A stretch of 64,000 bases of DNA from Ahrensia sp. R2A130. Its GTDB lineage: Bacteria; Pseudomonadota; Alphaproteobacteria; Rhizobiales; Rhizobiaceae. The notes below the pieces were generated by a model, which saw only the letters and a list, made by a program, of their open reading frames with translations, ran no database searches and had not been told where the DNA came from. Positions 18,584 through 27,928 of this stretch are shown in pieces. The stretch lies in NCBI RefSeq assembly GCF_000179775.1, contig NZ_AEEB01000022.1, positions 186,001-250,000 on the forward strand, given 5' to 3'. Every line of letters starts with the position of its first letter. Position 1 is the stretch's first letter. Made by a program: the position numbers and the translations under genes.

Positions 18584-19002
18584 CTGCTCCGCGGCATCGG
18601 TCGCCAGTCCGGCGGGGCCATCTCGAAGTTTTCAAAGCTGAACGCAGGCGCGACGGTGCAGGCGCACAATGTCCAGTGACCAAGGCTTTCCGCCGTCTGC
18701 CACCAATCCGCTGGCACCGTGTGCTGCGGCATCTCCCCCATCGCCAACGCTTTCCCAAGCCGATGCGCTTCCGCGTCATGCCCGTTGGGCGAAAGCGTCA
18801 ACGCCAGCGGCCCACCCGCCAGATGGTGCCAGGTCTCTGCGCTGCCCATCACACGATGCCAATGGGAACATTCGCCAGCTTCCAACAGATACAGGATTGC
18901 CGTTCCGTGTTCATCGCGGAACGTCTCGCGGAAATGGCCGCCTTCAGGATGTGGGGCAAGATCGAGTTGAGCCACGATCTCCGCTACTGAAAACCCCTCC
19001 AT
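18580..19002 (-). CDS. Cupin family protein (DUF985)
   Basis: 140 aa. The DUF985 cupin pattern is clear: LDLAPHPEGGHFRETFRD, SHWHRVMGSAETWHHLAG and a Trp-rich WWQTAESLGHWTLCACTVAPAF. Function unknown for the family. Its ATG overlaps the gloB stop by one base (TGATG), so it is translated with gloB, and its stop overlaps that of the EAL gene on the other strand. Confidence 0.85.
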   Translation of the reverse strand: MEGFSVAEIVAQLDLAPHPEGGHFRETFRDEHGTAILYLLEAGECSHWHRVMGSAETWHHLAGGPLALTLSPNGHDAEAHRLGKALAMGEMPQHTVPADWWQTAESLGHWTLCACTVAPAFSFENFEMAPPDWRPMPRSS

Positions 19003-19778
19003 CAGAAGCGGTCCTTGCGCACGCGTAGTTCGGCAAACACGTCCACATCGTCGGCATCTTCCATGCCTAGATAAGCGCGAATGGCGGGATCTTTCACACG
19101 CAGAAACGGGTTTGTCGCTTTTTCTTCTGCAATGGTCGTCGGCAGCGTAGGCGCTCCCTCATCGCGCAAAAGCTCAACTTCGCGCGCACGCTCCAGAAGC
19201 CGCTTATTGGTGCCGTCCACCGAGACAGCGAACTTCGCGTTAGACAACGTGTATTCGTGGCCTGCGTAAACCTTCGTCTCGTCAGGCAGTCGCGCAAGAC
19301 GCTGGAGGGCTGTGTGCATCATCTCTGCATCGCCCTCAAAGATGCGTCCGCAGCCCATGGCAAAAAGCGCGTCCGCTGCAAACACCACACCATCATCAGG
19401 GAAGTAATAGGCCACCTGCCCCAATGTGTGGCCGGGTGTTCCTATGACTTGAACACGCCGTCCCAAAACCTCGATTTCGTCACCGTGGTTTACAGACTGG
19501 TCGATGCCCGGAATGCGGTCCTCTTCTTCCGCAGGCCCAATGATTGTGCACTTTTGCGAGGCTTTCAGCGACTTGTTGCCCTCAACATGGTCCTGGTGGT
19601 GATGGGTCGTGAGCAGCGTGTGCAAATGCAGCCCCTTATCTTCCAACACATCCTCAATGGGCTCCACTTCCGGCGCATCGATACAAATCGCTTCCTTAGC
19701 CCCACGCTCCCGCATGATGATTCCATAATTGTCGCTCCGGCAGGGAAACTGGAAAATCTGGAGAGTGCTATCGGTCAT
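19002..19778 (-). CDS. gloB: Hydroxyacylglutathione hydrolase (glyoxalase II)
   Basis: 258 aa, normal length. Metallo-beta-lactamase fold with the two-metal motif THHHQDHVEG at residues 58-66, later TPGHTLGQVAYYF, FAADALFAMGCGR and YAGHEYTLSNAKFA, and the substrate-binding FLRVKDPAI at the C-terminus. Hydrolyses S-lactoylglutathione to lactate and glutathione in methylglyoxal detoxification. Promoter lies in the 177-base gap shared with the divergent methyltransferase gene, which is filled by palindromes. The DUF985 gene is translationally coupled downstream. Confidence 0.95.
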   Translation of the reverse strand: MTDSTLQIFQFPCRSDNYGIIMRERGAKEAICIDAPEVEPIEDVLEDKGLHLHTLLTTHHHQDHVEGNKSLKASQKCTIIGPAEEEDRIPGIDQSVNHGDEIEVLGRRVQVIGTPGHTLGQVAYYFPDDGVVFAADALFAMGCGRIFEGDAEMMHTALQRLARLPDETKVYAGHEYTLSNAKFAVSVDGTNKRLLERAREVELLRDEGAPTLPTTIAEEKATNPFLRVKDPAIRAYLGMEDADDVDVFAELRVRKDRF

Positions 19779-19830
19779 CTATCTATCTTTCTTGCAGTAA
19801 GGTCAGTCAGCAAGGCACCGAAGAGGTGTC

Positions 19831-19892
19831 CGGCGCGTGGCTCGCGCCGCCCTCGCGGAGCGATCGGCAAAGCCGATCTGCGTGAGCGCAAA
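19831..19892 (+). repeat. Extragenic palindromic repeat, copy A
   Basis: Two hairpins in tandem: CGGCGCG-TGGCT-CGCGCCG (19831-19849) and GATCGGC-AAA-GCCGATC (19862-19878), the second framed by CGCGGAGC on the left and TGCGTGAGCGCAAA on the right. The same frame with a different stem sequence recurs, inverted, at 56033-56105. Confidence 0.75.
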
Positions 19893-19897
19893 TATTA

Positions 19898-19960
19898 TGC
19901 ATGTGAGAGAATTACAGCGTTTCCCAAAGGGAAACAAAAGCTGTAATTCTCTCACATGCA
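19898..19960. repeat. Long nested palindrome over methyltransferase start
   Basis: Perfect 21-base arms (19898-19918 and 19940-19960) enclose a second perfect hairpin, GTTTCCC-AAA-GGGAAAC (19919-19935), with only AAAA unpaired. The right arm contains the ATG at 19956. RNA from this stretch would fold into a 28-bp stem. Confidence 0.9.
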
Positions 19961-20765
19961 GATGGATATCGTTGATCTTCGCCAGTTCTATGCCACACCT
20001 CTGGGTGCGATGGCACGTCGCTCCGTGCAATTGGCGCTGACGAGCCTATGGAAACCGCTCACATCGGAACGTTTGGTCGGCCTCGGTTACGCAACACCTT
20101 GGCTGGACGCTTTCCGTGCAGACGCAGAACGCACGTTGGCGTTGATGCCCGCGCGGCAAGGCGCAGTGCACTGGCCGTTTGGCGAAGATTGCGCCACGGC
20201 CTTGGTTTTCGATGAAGACCTGCCTCTGGCCGACGCCAGCATCGACCGCATGTTGCTTGTCCATGCGCTGGAACATTTTGAAAATGTCGATGAAGCCCTG
20301 TCGGAAATCTGGCGCGTACTCGCTCCCGGCGGCAAGCTGATTATCGTCGTGCCAAACCGACGTGGCGTTTGGGCACGGATGGAACACACGCCTTACGGTT
20401 CCGGCCGACCATGGAGTGGCGGACAATTGTCGAAGCTTCTGCGCAGCCACATGTTCACGCCGACATCTTGGTCGGACGCGCTGCACTTTCCGCCATCATC
20501 GAAAAAACTGGCCAGCCGTTTTGCGCCAACCATGGAGCGTTTTGGCCGCCGGTTCGTACCTGCCTTTGCAGGCGTATTGGTGGTGGAAGCAACCAAGCAG
20601 GTCTATCAAGGCTTGCCCGTGCGGCAGCGGCAGTCACGCCGTGTGTTTGTGCCAGTTCTCGCACCACAGGGGGCAAGCAGCACTGGCTCCAATACAAACA
20701 GAACTGGCCGCGACACGCCGTCCGCGAAGAACGCTGGCGTTTCCAAACGCAAGCTAGTGATCTAA
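19956..20765 (+). CDS. Class I SAM-dependent methyltransferase (type 11)
   Basis: 269 aa (ATG 19956; a second in-frame ATG at 19962 is equally possible, and no clear ribosome site is seen for either). Methyltransf_11 features: [33 protein letters not shown] split across motif II-III and [16 protein letters not shown] as post-III. The motif I glycine loop is poorly conserved. This gene lies beside gloB and hisC-tyrC in many Rhizobiales; the substrate is unknown. The start codon sits inside the right arm of a long palindrome. Confidence 0.85.
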   Translation: MQMDIVDLRQFYATPLGAMARRSVQLALTSLWKPLTSERLVGLGYATPWLDAFRADAERTLALMPARQGAVHWPFGEDCATALVFDEDLPLADASIDRMLLVHALEHFENVDEALSEIWRVLAPGGKLIIVVPNRRGVWARMEHTPYGSGRPWSGGQLSKLLRSHMFTPTSWSDALHFPPSSKKLASRFAPTMERFGRRFVPAFAGVLVVEATKQVYQGLPVRQRQSRRVFVPVLAPQGASSTGSNTNRTGRDTPSAKNAGVSKRKLVI

Positions 20766-20811
20766 ACGACACCTCAACAGCACCGACGCCACCCCAGTTC
20801 GAGAAGCAGCC

Positions 20812-21903
20812 ATGACAAAACCTGTACCCAATTCCGGCGTCATGGATATCGCTGCCTATGTTCCGGGCAAGTCGAAGGCGCCCGCTGGCGTGAAGCTGCA
20901 CAAGCTGTCGGCCAACGAAACGCCACTCGGCCCAAGCCCCGCTGCAAAGGCTGCCTTCGCGGCACTGGCCGAACGGCTTGAGGATTATCCTGACGGGTCC
21001 GCGAGCAATTTGCGTGCGGCAATCGCAAAGGCTCACGGCATCAACGCCGACAACATTTTATGCGGCAACGGGTCAGACGAATTGCTTGGACTGTTGGCTC
21101 AAACCTATCTGCGCCCAGGCGATGAAGCGATCTACACCGAGCACGGTTTTCTGGTTTACCGCATTGGTATTCTGGCCGCTGGCGCTGCGCCCGTTGTCGC
21201 GCCGGAAACCGATAAGACGGCTGATGTCGATGCCATTCTCGCCTGCGTCACAGACAAGACGAAAATCGTTTTCCTGGCCAACCCAAACAACCCGACCGGC
21301 ACATATGTGCCGATGAGCGAGGTTCGCCGGTTGCACGAAAGCTTGCCGGCAAATGTCTTGCTGGTGCTTGATGCGGCCTACGCGGAATATGTGCGCCGCA
21401 ACGACTATGAAAGCGGCATCGAATTGGTGGCAGGAAACTCCAACGTCGTCATGACCCGCACCTTTTCCAAGATCCACGGCCTTGCCGCTTTGCGTGTGGG
21501 TTGGATGTTTGCGCCCGCCGAAATCTGTGACGCCATCGACCGTGTGCGCGGGCCTTTCAACGTGAATGCTGCAGCCTTAGCAGCCGCTGAAGCGGCCATC
21601 GCAGACCGCTCCATGGTGGACAAGGCGATTTCCCATAATGACGAATGGCTGGTTTGGGTCACGGAACAGATCGAAGCGCTGGGCCTCACGGTCACACCGT
21701 CGGTCGGCAACTTCATCCTCATACATTTCCCGCAGGAAGCCGGACGCACCGCGGCGGAAGCCGATGATTTTCTAACCTCGCGCGGCTACGTTTTGCGCCG
21801 CGTCGCAGGCTATGGCCTGCCCGATGCCATGCGCATGACCATCGGCACAGAAGAAGCCTGCAAAGGCACGGTCGCGACGTTGAAGGAATTCCTCAATGGC
21901 TGA
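20812..21903 (+). CDS. hisC: Histidinol-phosphate aminotransferase (or aromatic aminotransferase), HisC type
   Basis: 363 aa, fold type I PLP enzyme. [44 protein letters not shown], the PLP Lys in [15 protein letters not shown] (near 220) and [21 protein letters not shown] are HisC hallmarks. It overlaps tyrC by 8 bases; being joined to an arogenate/prephenate dehydrogenase suggests it mainly transaminates aromatic precursors, though HisC enzymes are often bifunctional. Confidence 0.93.
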   Translation: MTKPVPNSGVMDIAAYVPGKSKAPAGVKLHKLSANETPLGPSPAAKAAFAALAERLEDYPDGSASNLRAAIAKAHGINADNILCGNGSDELLGLLAQTYLRPGDEAIYTEHGFLVYRIGILAAGAAPVVAPETDKTADVDAILACVTDKTKIVFLANPNNPTGTYVPMSEVRRLHESLPANVLLVLDAAYAEYVRRNDYESGIELVAGNSNVVMTRTFSKIHGLAALRVGWMFAPAEICDAIDRVRGPFNVNAAALAAAEAAIADRSMVDKAISHNDEWLVWVTEQIEALGLTVTPSVGNFILIHFPQEAGRTAAEADDFLTSRGYVLRRVAGYGLPDAMRMTIGTEEACKGTVATLKEFLNG

Positions 21904-22831
21904 CACATCCAACTTCCAACCCTTTAAGCGGTTGGCGCTGATCGGCATCGGCCTGATCGGTTCATCCATCGCATTGCGCGCACGCCGCGATGGCTTGGCA
22001 GACGAAATCGTCATCTGCACCCGCCGTGCCGAGACGCTCGACAAAGCCCGCGAGTTGAACTTGGGGGACGTTTATACCGACCGTGTCAGCGAAGCCGTGA
22101 CCGACTCCGATTGCGTTATATTGTGCGTGCCGGTTGGCGCGTTCTCCTCGGTTGGCGAGCGTATGGCCGGTCACCTCGCACCCGGCGCAATCGTCACCGA
22201 TGTGGGATCGGTCAAACGCTCGGTCATCGACCAACTAGCACCGCACATTCCCGATAACGTGCATCTCGTACCCGGCCACCCGATTGCCGGGACTGAACAT
22301 TCTGGTCCCGAAGCCGGTTTCGCAACGCTGTTCGATAACCGCTGGCAGTTGCTAACACCACTTGAAAGCACCGACCCTGAAGCGACCGAACGACTCGCTG
22401 CATTTTGGCGCGCGCTTGGTTCGCAGGTCGATATAATGACCCCGGAACACCACGATCGCGTGCTGGCCGTGACCAGTCATATTCCGCATTTGATCGCTTA
22501 CAACATCGTCGGTACGGCGGATGATTTGGCCGAGATCACTCAGTCCGAAGTCATTAAATATTCGGCATCCGGCTTCCGCGATTTTACCCGCATCGCAGCT
22601 TCCGATCCCGTCATGTGGCGCGACGTGTTTTTGCACAACAAGGACGCGACGCTGGAGATGCTGGGGCGCTTTTCCGAGGATCTAGCGGCCTTGCAGCGGG
22701 CTATCCGTCACGGGGACGGTGATCTTCTATTCGATCACTTCACACGAACGCGGGAAATTCGTCGCGGAATCATTGAGGCCGGGCAGGAAACGTCGGAACC
22801 GAACTTCGGGCGTTATAAAACGGATAGTTAG
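21896..22831 (+). CDS. tyrC: Prephenate/arogenate dehydrogenase
   Basis: 311 aa. N-terminal Rossmann fold with [20 protein letters not shown], then [39 protein letters not shown] and the helical C-terminal domain with [13 protein letters not shown]. Catalyses the NAD(P)-dependent step to tyrosine (arogenate to tyrosine, or prephenate to 4-hydroxyphenylpyruvate). Co-translated with hisC. Its stop overlaps that of the convergent DUF2125 gene. Confidence 0.93.
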   Translation: MADTSNFQPFKRLALIGIGLIGSSIALRARRDGLADEIVICTRRAETLDKARELNLGDVYTDRVSEAVTDSDCVILCVPVGAFSSVGERMAGHLAPGAIVTDVGSVKRSVIDQLAPHIPDNVHLVPGHPIAGTEHSGPEAGFATLFDNRWQLLTPLESTDPEATERLAAFWRALGSQVDIMTPEHHDRVLAVTSHIPHLIAYNIVGTADDLAEITQSEVIKYSASGFRDFTRIAASDPVMWRDVFLHNKDATLEMLGRFSEDLAALQRAIRHGDGDLLFDHFTRTREIRRGIIEAGQETSEPNFGRYKTDS

Positions 22832-23793
22832 TTCAGTTTCAGCGGCGGAATATCGGCAATCTTGATAAAGCCGAGGCGCAGCGCGCCATTATCCAGCATT
22901 ACGTCGATGCTGCGCATGGATGTACCATCGAAGTCGCGCGCCTGCCCCATACCATTGACTGCCTGTGTCAGGGTCGCGACCACCTGTTCGGCTTGCGGGC
23001 CAAGCGGCTGTACCCAGCGGCGCAAAGCATCGGGATCGGTCACCGCGATACGCACCGGGCCGTTCAATCGTCCGTCGGGCAACAGGTCGATATTGCCTAC
23101 AATTGTCAGCCGTCCACTATCACGGGTTTTCAAATCGAGCCGACGCAGGTTGAGTTTGCCACCATCCGCCAGCACTTCGCGCCAAGACAGCCCGCGCTCT
23201 ACGATGTCGCGATAACCATCGGTCAGCGTGGCAAACAGCCAGACTGTTGCGGGGGCAAGGTTACCAATCTGAGGGATGGTGCTCGCCACGTTGTTACCGC
23301 GCAGGCTTACCGTAAGGTCAGCCTCGTTGCGTTGCGCTTCGCCTGACAACATATCCGCCTTGGCTGTGATGGCGCCAAAGGCCAGGGTTGGTGACGGCAT
23401 TCCGAAACGGGCAAGATCAAAACCACCATCCGTTCGCACATCGATAATCGCCTCTGCATTGTCGAAGCGCAGAGACGAAGCGCCGAGTGCGATGGGCGAA
23501 GCCAGATCGATGGTCAGTCTACGGGGTTCTGGCAGTTCGATTCCCGCGGCCATCCGGCCAGCGGCGACCGGAGCTACGAGTTGTGGCGATTGAAATTCGA
23601 CCGAATCACAGGTCACTTTCATGGCAAAAGGAAAGCCGCTGGTAGCGCGGTCCGCGCAGGTGACGTCGGTTCCGGCAGTCCGCAAACGTGAGATGACGTC
23701 GTCGGTTTGGCCACCAATATAGGCGGCGAGTGCGAACCAAGCGGCGCTCCATCCGGCGACGATCAATACAATCAGGGCGAGAAGAATTTTCAT
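22828..23793 (-). CDS. DUF2125 family membrane-anchored protein
   Basis: 321 aa. One N-terminal hydrophobic helix (ILLALIVLIVAGWSAAWFALAAYIG), then a long beta-rich periplasmic domain with ADRATSGFPFAMKVTCDSVEF, the signature of DUF2125. The family is common in alphaproteobacteria and its role is unknown. Position between tyrC and a ChaC-type gene matches Rhizobiales gene order. Confidence 0.82.
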   Translation of the reverse strand: MKILLALIVLIVAGWSAAWFALAAYIGGQTDDVISRLRTAGTDVTCADRATSGFPFAMKVTCDSVEFQSPQLVAPVAAGRMAAGIELPEPRRLTIDLASPIALGASSLRFDNAEAIIDVRTDGGFDLARFGMPSPTLAFGAITAKADMLSGEAQRNEADLTVSLRGNNVASTIPQIGNLAPATVWLFATLTDGYRDIVERGLSWREVLADGGKLNLRRLDLKTRDSGRLTIVGNIDLLPDGRLNGPVRIAVTDPDALRRWVQPLGPQAEQVVATLTQAVNGMGQARDFDGTSMRSIDVMLDNGALRLGFIKIADIPPLKLN

Positions 23794-23846
23794 GCGTCGT
23801 TCAATCCCGCTGCAGCTACTTTAGCAAGCCCGTAAGGGGCTGTTAA

Positions 23847-24467
23847 ATGAGCTTCCGATCCGGCAGGAGTTGGGCAACGCGCAAAATGATTGAGCGCGGC
23901 GGTGAGAGCGGACAAACCAGCATGACACAAGACCAAGTGCCAGCAGACCATTTTTGGGTCTTCGGTTACGGCTCCCTGATGTGGAAGCCCGGATTTGACT
24001 ATCTGGAACGCCAGCGTGCGACCATGCACGGCGTCCACCGTTCACCTTGCATTTTCTCATGGGTCCATCGCGGCACTGTAGCAAGCCCGGGCATCGTCAT
24101 GGGTTTGGATGAGGGCGGGTTTTGCGAGGGCGTCGCGTTTAAGGTGAACATGAACCAACAGCGCGAGGTCGTGGACTATCTGCGCGCCCGTGAGCTCGTC
24201 ACCAATGTCTATATCGAGGTCACCCGCGAGGGGCATTTGGACAATGGCGAGACGGTGCCGATGTTGTGCTACGTGGCTGACACCACGCACCAGCAATATG
24301 CAGACAATCTATCCATCGATGCGCTGGTCGCCCAAATTTCCGGAGCGGAAGGGCAGTCAGGCAAGAACGAGGACTATATCCTCGATACCGTGGAGAAGAT
24401 GCGGGAAATGGAAATCCACGACGAACGTATGGAAGCTGTGGCTGCCCGCTTATCTCGCCCCGGCTAG
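23847..24467 (+). CDS. Glutathione-specific gamma-glutamylcyclotransferase (ChaC family)
   Basis: 206 aa from ATG 23847, which has AGGGG seven bases upstream; homologous sequence only begins about residue 31 (ATG 23922 is the alternative, without a ribosome site). ChaC markers: WVFGYGSLMWKPGF, CIFSWVHRGT, and GFCEGVAFKV with the likely catalytic Glu. Cleaves glutathione to 5-oxoproline and Cys-Gly. Divergent from the DUF2125 gene. Confidence 0.86.
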   Translation: MSFRSGRSWATRKMIERGGESGQTSMTQDQVPADHFWVFGYGSLMWKPGFDYLERQRATMHGVHRSPCIFSWVHRGTVASPGIVMGLDEGGFCEGVAFKVNMNQQREVVDYLRARELVTNVYIEVTREGHLDNGETVPMLCYVADTTHQQYADNLSIDALVAQISGAEGQSGKNEDYILDTVEKMREMEIHDERMEAVAARLSRPG

Positions 24468-24471
24468 CGAA

Positions 24472-24846
24472 TTATAGGTCGGCCAGAACAGCGCGGTTGC
24501 CAGCAGCGCTGTTATCATCGGGCAAATGCACGAACAAAGCGCCGCGCCCCACTGCACGATGAGCCGAGAAACCAATTTCCACCTCGCCAGCTTCACCCGA
24601 CTGCGCAGCGAACACCCCGTTGCCGTAAAGCAAAGCCTGTTCCGCCGTGATTGCGGAAAACACGTAGCGGCGACCGGATTGGCCTTGCAGATAAACGAAA
24701 CGCCCAAGCCCTGCCCGCGTTGCAGCACACCGCGCCATAGAGACTTTGCGAACCTTGTTGGCCGACCGCCGCTCGGCAATCTGCTCTACCTGCGCCTGTA
24801 CAAGCGTATGAACATGAAGCGGAAGAACGTGTTGCAGCGCGGTCAT
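24472..24846 (-). CDS. Small protein of unknown function behind two LexA boxes
   Basis: 124 aa from ATG 24846, supported by AAAGGAA upstream; the frame is open to 24888. I do not recognise the family. The N-terminal third is basic and helical (VQAQVEQIAERRSANKVRKVSMARCAATRA, split by a Cys), the middle looks beta-rich (GRFVYLQGQSGRRYVFSAIT), and there is no signal peptide or membrane segment. The promoter region carries two GAAC-N7-GAAC boxes, so it is predicted to be LexA-repressed and induced by DNA damage. A cell-division inhibitor or repair accessory role is possible but not shown. Confidence 0.7.
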   Translation of the reverse strand: MTALQHVLPLHVHTLVQAQVEQIAERRSANKVRKVSMARCAATRAGLGRFVYLQGQSGRRYVFSAITAEQALLYGNGVFAAQSGEAGEVEIGFSAHRAVGRGALFVHLPDDNSAAGNRAVLADL

Positions 24847-24907
24847 GGTATCAGTTCCTTTCATCCGGAGTTCGTGGCCCTGCGCCATGATCCCGTTTTG
24901 TTCCTAA

Positions 24908-24922
24908 GAACGTAAAGTGAAC
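24908..24922 (-). promoter_or_regulatory. LexA (SOS) box 1
   Basis: GAACGTAAAGTGAAC, an exact GAAC-N7-GAAC direct repeat (GTTC-N7-GTTC on the coding strand), the alphaproteobacterial LexA site, 62 bases upstream of the unknown gene's start at 24846. GTTCCTAAGAAC overlaps its left half. Confidence 0.75.
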
Positions 24923-24931
24923 TGGTTAATG

Positions 24932-24946
24932 GAACGTTACAAGAAC
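24932..24946 (-). promoter_or_regulatory. LexA (SOS) box 2
   Basis: GAACGTTACAAGAAC, a second exact GAAC-N7-GAAC, centred 24 bases from box 1 and on the same face orientation. Confidence 0.72.
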
Positions 24947-25005
24947 AAAATGTGTGAATGGGAAAATATTCTACCCTTCGACGCCCGTCTAAGCGGGTGG
25001 AAGCG

Positions 25006-25836
25006 CTAGGCGGAAGCGCCCTCGCCCGTTGTCTCCAACCGGGCTTTTTCGCGAAGACGGGCCCGCTCGACACCTGCTTTCACCTCCGCTGACATGGGCG
25101 GCACATGCTCGTCACGGGTCGCCATGAGGTAGAGATCTTCACAGCCCTCTTCGATGCGGCGTTCCAGTTCGGCCGCGAATGTCTCGCTGTCGAGTCCGGG
25201 TTGGATGGGTTCAAGAAACGCGCAGCGCAGCGTACCGGGGTAGCGCTTGAAACTGTGACGCGGCCAGTAAAGGCCGCTGTTCAGCGCCACCGGAACCACG
25301 GGCGTATTAAGGTCGAGATACATGCGCGTAATGCCGTAACGGTAGTTTGGAGGCGCGCCTGCTGCCATACGGCTGCCTTCAGGGAAGATCAGGATTTGTC
25401 GCCCCTCTTCCACGCGTTCAGCCGCAATCTTGAGCATACGGCGCATGGCCTTGCCCTTATCTTCACGACGAATAGGAATGTGACGCAGTTTTGCGACATA
25501 CCAGCCGAAAAACGGCAGCTTCATCAGCTGTTCCTTCAGCACGAACGCCGAGCTGGGCAGCATTTCATTGATGGCGTAAAAATCCCAGTTGCACTGGTGC
25601 TTGGCCGCTATCAGCGCGCCTTGTCCACTAACCGGAATATTCTCGCGACCCAAAATCTCCATCTTCGTACCGACCATCCAACGCTGCAGCCAATAGCTGC
25701 TACGTGCCCATCGCTTCGGCACTTCCTCGGCACCCTCAAAACTCATAAAGAAATAAAACGGGGTTTGGATGACCATCTGAAAAATCAGATTGAAGACCCA
25801 GACGATGTTGAAGAGAACGGAGCGAAGCGCGAGCAT
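25006..25836 (-). CDS. plsC: 1-acyl-sn-glycerol-3-phosphate acyltransferase
   Basis: 276 aa. N-terminal membrane helix (VLFNIVWVFNLIFQMVIQTPFYFF), then the acyltransferase blocks HQCNWD (residues 80-85, HX4D) and FPEGSR (151-156), with PVVPVALNSGLYWPR later. Converts lysophosphatidic acid to phosphatidic acid at the inner membrane. Downstream of and co-oriented with the YdcF-like gene (39-base gap). Confidence 0.9.
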   Translation of the reverse strand: MLALRSVLFNIVWVFNLIFQMVIQTPFYFFMSFEGAEEVPKRWARSSYWLQRWMVGTKMEILGRENIPVSGQGALIAAKHQCNWDFYAINEMLPSSAFVLKEQLMKLPFFGWYVAKLRHIPIRREDKGKAMRRMLKIAAERVEEGRQILIFPEGSRMAAGAPPNYRYGITRMYLDLNTPVVPVALNSGLYWPRHSFKRYPGTLRCAFLEPIQPGLDSETFAAELERRIEEGCEDLYLMATRDEHVPPMSAEVKAGVERARLREKARLETTGEGASA

Positions 25837-25875
25837 AATGACGATTTCAGCTTGAGACGAGCGTGATGCTTCGCT

Positions 25876-26601
25876 CTAGCCGCCCAGCATGGACCCGCGC
25901 AATGCGCTAATGGTTTGCGGCTTCAGGTACTCACGCATCGCTGCCCCGACATACTTCACGTATTCCACGACGAGAAAACGCAAAGTCTCCGGGTTTTTCC
26001 ACCAGCCTTCGCGGGCCAGTGGCTCCAAAATAACGGCGTGTGGCTTGATATTAAGCTTGGGCATAGTGCGGCGGAATTCCAGCAGACTGCGCGGCATATG
26101 ATAGCTGGATGTGACCACAATAAGTGATGAGTAACCCTTGTCGGCCACCCATTTTGCCGTTTCGCGGGCATTGCCGATTGTGTCCAGCGCAGCACGTTCA
26201 ACGTCGACGCAACAATCAAAAAGCGGCGCGTGATTTGTATTGATGGCCTTCAGCGCAGCCACGCTTGTATCTTCATTCACACCGGAGATCAGCAACCGCT
26301 TGCCCTTGCCTGCTGCAATCAGGTCCAACCCTTCTGCAATGCGGGCCGAACCGCCGGTCAACACCACAACAGCATCAGCGGCTGGTACGCGCGCAGCTTC
26401 CAATTGCTCAGTGCTCGTCACACCGTCTGAAAACTTGAGGAAACCGCCGACAAGCAGCCCGACGCCAATGAAAAGAAGCACCAGAAACAAACGAGAAAAC
26501 AAACGGAACAGAAACCCGATGCCACGGCCCGTGCCGCGCGCAACCTTGCGGGTACGCCCTAAATCATTGCCATCATTGGCATGCGGCTCGGCCATAGCCA
26601 T
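25876..26601 (-). CDS. YdcF/ElyC-like DUF218 membrane protein
   Basis: 241 aa. Basic N-terminus, one membrane helix (LFLVLLFIGVGLLVGGFLKF), then a DUF218 domain: DAVVVLTGGSARIAEGLDLIAAG, LLISGVNE, ETAKWVADKGYSSLIVVTSSYHMPRS. Relatives act in envelope biogenesis (undecaprenyl-phosphate metabolism for ElyC), but the exact role is unknown. Lies between ftsX and plsC in the same direction. Confidence 0.85.
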   Translation of the reverse strand: MAMAEPHANDGNDLGRTRKVARGTGRGIGFLFRLFSRLFLVLLFIGVGLLVGGFLKFSDGVTSTEQLEAARVPAADAVVVLTGGSARIAEGLDLIAAGKGKRLLISGVNEDTSVAALKAINTNHAPLFDCCVDVERAALDTIGNARETAKWVADKGYSSLIVVTSSYHMPRSLLEFRRTMPKLNIKPHAVILEPLAREGWWKNPETLRFLVVEYVKYVGAAMREYLKPQTISALRGSMLGG

Positions 26602-26764
26602 ACACCCGCTTTCTTATGCATTGGATTCCCCTGCAGGGCACCAAACGCGGTTACATCTCACCGCTCTTCCGCCGCCAGAAAAGCTCTTACATCTTATTAT
26701 CACGCAGTTTGCAGCGCGGGGGAAGAGCTTCCGGTCACAGTTGCCAGAACCCTTTTATCACCAA

Positions 26765-27928
26765 CTAATCCCGCGAGCGAACCGTACCATCAAGCCCGCC
26801 CACATGGCGCATGACGGTGTAGCGCGAGGTGAAGGCTGTCAGCAGCGCCACAGCAAAAATGAGAATAGCGACACCGAGATAACCTGCCGGCCCCACTGAA
26901 AACGTACCGAACAGTGCACGCACCTGCTCCGCTGCCGGATCGGCGACAGATGTGCCGGTCCAGTACCCCATCACGATGAAGGATATGATCGCAGCCACGC
27001 CACCAACAACGGCACCCCGTAGACCAAGCAGCAGAAAGTGCTTCTGAAACTGCCCTGCAATATAGGGCGGTTCAGCACCCACAAAATGCAACACCTCGAT
27101 CACATGGGCATTGCCCGCCATCGCACCGCGTGTGGCAAACACCACGATGAGAACGGTGGCGGCCACCACCAGCAGGAAGATGACGATACCGATAGCGATC
27201 ATCGAGCCGGCCATTGTAGCCAAGCGTCCGACCCATGCACGATGATCGTCCAACGTTGCGGTGGGAATTTCTGTTTCCAACCGCACACGCAACGTGTCGA
27301 GGTCGGGCGGGTTCGATAGGTCGATACCGAGCATGATCATCGCAGGAATGGGCAATGCATCGGCAACGCCGCCGAGCGCAGGATCAAGGCCAGCACCCAA
27401 CCAGGGTGCCAGCAGTTCTGACACTTGAGCATCATCCATCACCTTGACCGAGACGATACCAACCATCGCGCCAGCAATCGTTTGCGCCGATAAAATGTCG
27501 GCTGCGAGATCGCGACCTTCAGCAGGTGCAATCTGTACTGTCACTTCGCGGGAAACATCGCTTGTCCAACCGCGCGCAGAATCGTTGACCAACGTCACCG
27601 CGCCCAAAGTCAGGCTGGCAAGAAATGTCATGATCGCAACCACCAGCGTCAGCGCGGTGCTGGCGACGGAAGCATGGGGCACGATGGATTGTTGAGGCCG
27701 GTCATCTTCGCCGCCCTCTGCTGCCGTTGATGGTTTGACGGCTTTGCCGCTCCAACCGCGCCGCTTGGCCAAGCTTGCGATCCGCGACGGCTTTTTGAAC
27801 TGCTCGGCAGCAGCAGGTTTTGCAACATCCGGTTTCGGCGCAGTTTTTTCGACCACTGCTGGTTTTTCGAACTCGCCCGTATTCTCGTCCACCACGAATG
27901 GCCCGACCTTCTTTTTCGGTTCAATCAT
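26765..27928 (-). CDS. ftsX: Cell-division ABC transporter permease FtsX
   Basis: 387 aa. Long Pro/Lys-rich cytoplasmic N-terminus, first membrane helix (VASTALTLVVAIMTFLASLTLGAV), a periplasmic loop where septal hydrolase activators bind, and three further helices, the FtsX topology. With FtsE it couples ATP hydrolysis to peptidoglycan splitting at the septum. Overlaps ftsE by 8 bases. The N-terminus is longer than in enteric FtsX. Confidence 0.9.
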   Translation of the reverse strand: MIEPKKKVGPFVVDENTGEFEKPAVVEKTAPKPDVAKPAAAEQFKKPSRIASLAKRRGWSGKAVKPSTAAEGGEDDRPQQSIVPHASVASTALTLVVAIMTFLASLTLGAVTLVNDSARGWTSDVSREVTVQIAPAEGRDLAADILSAQTIAGAMVGIVSVKVMDDAQVSELLAPWLGAGLDPALGGVADALPIPAMIMLGIDLSNPPDLDTLRVRLETEIPTATLDDHRAWVGRLATMAGSMIAIGIVIFLLVVAATVLIVVFATRGAMAGNAHVIEVLHFVGAEPPYIAGQFQKHFLLLGLRGAVVGGVAAIISFIVMGYWTGTSVADPAAEQVRALFGTFSVGPAGYLGVAILIFAVALLTAFTSRYTVMRHVGGLDGTVRSRD

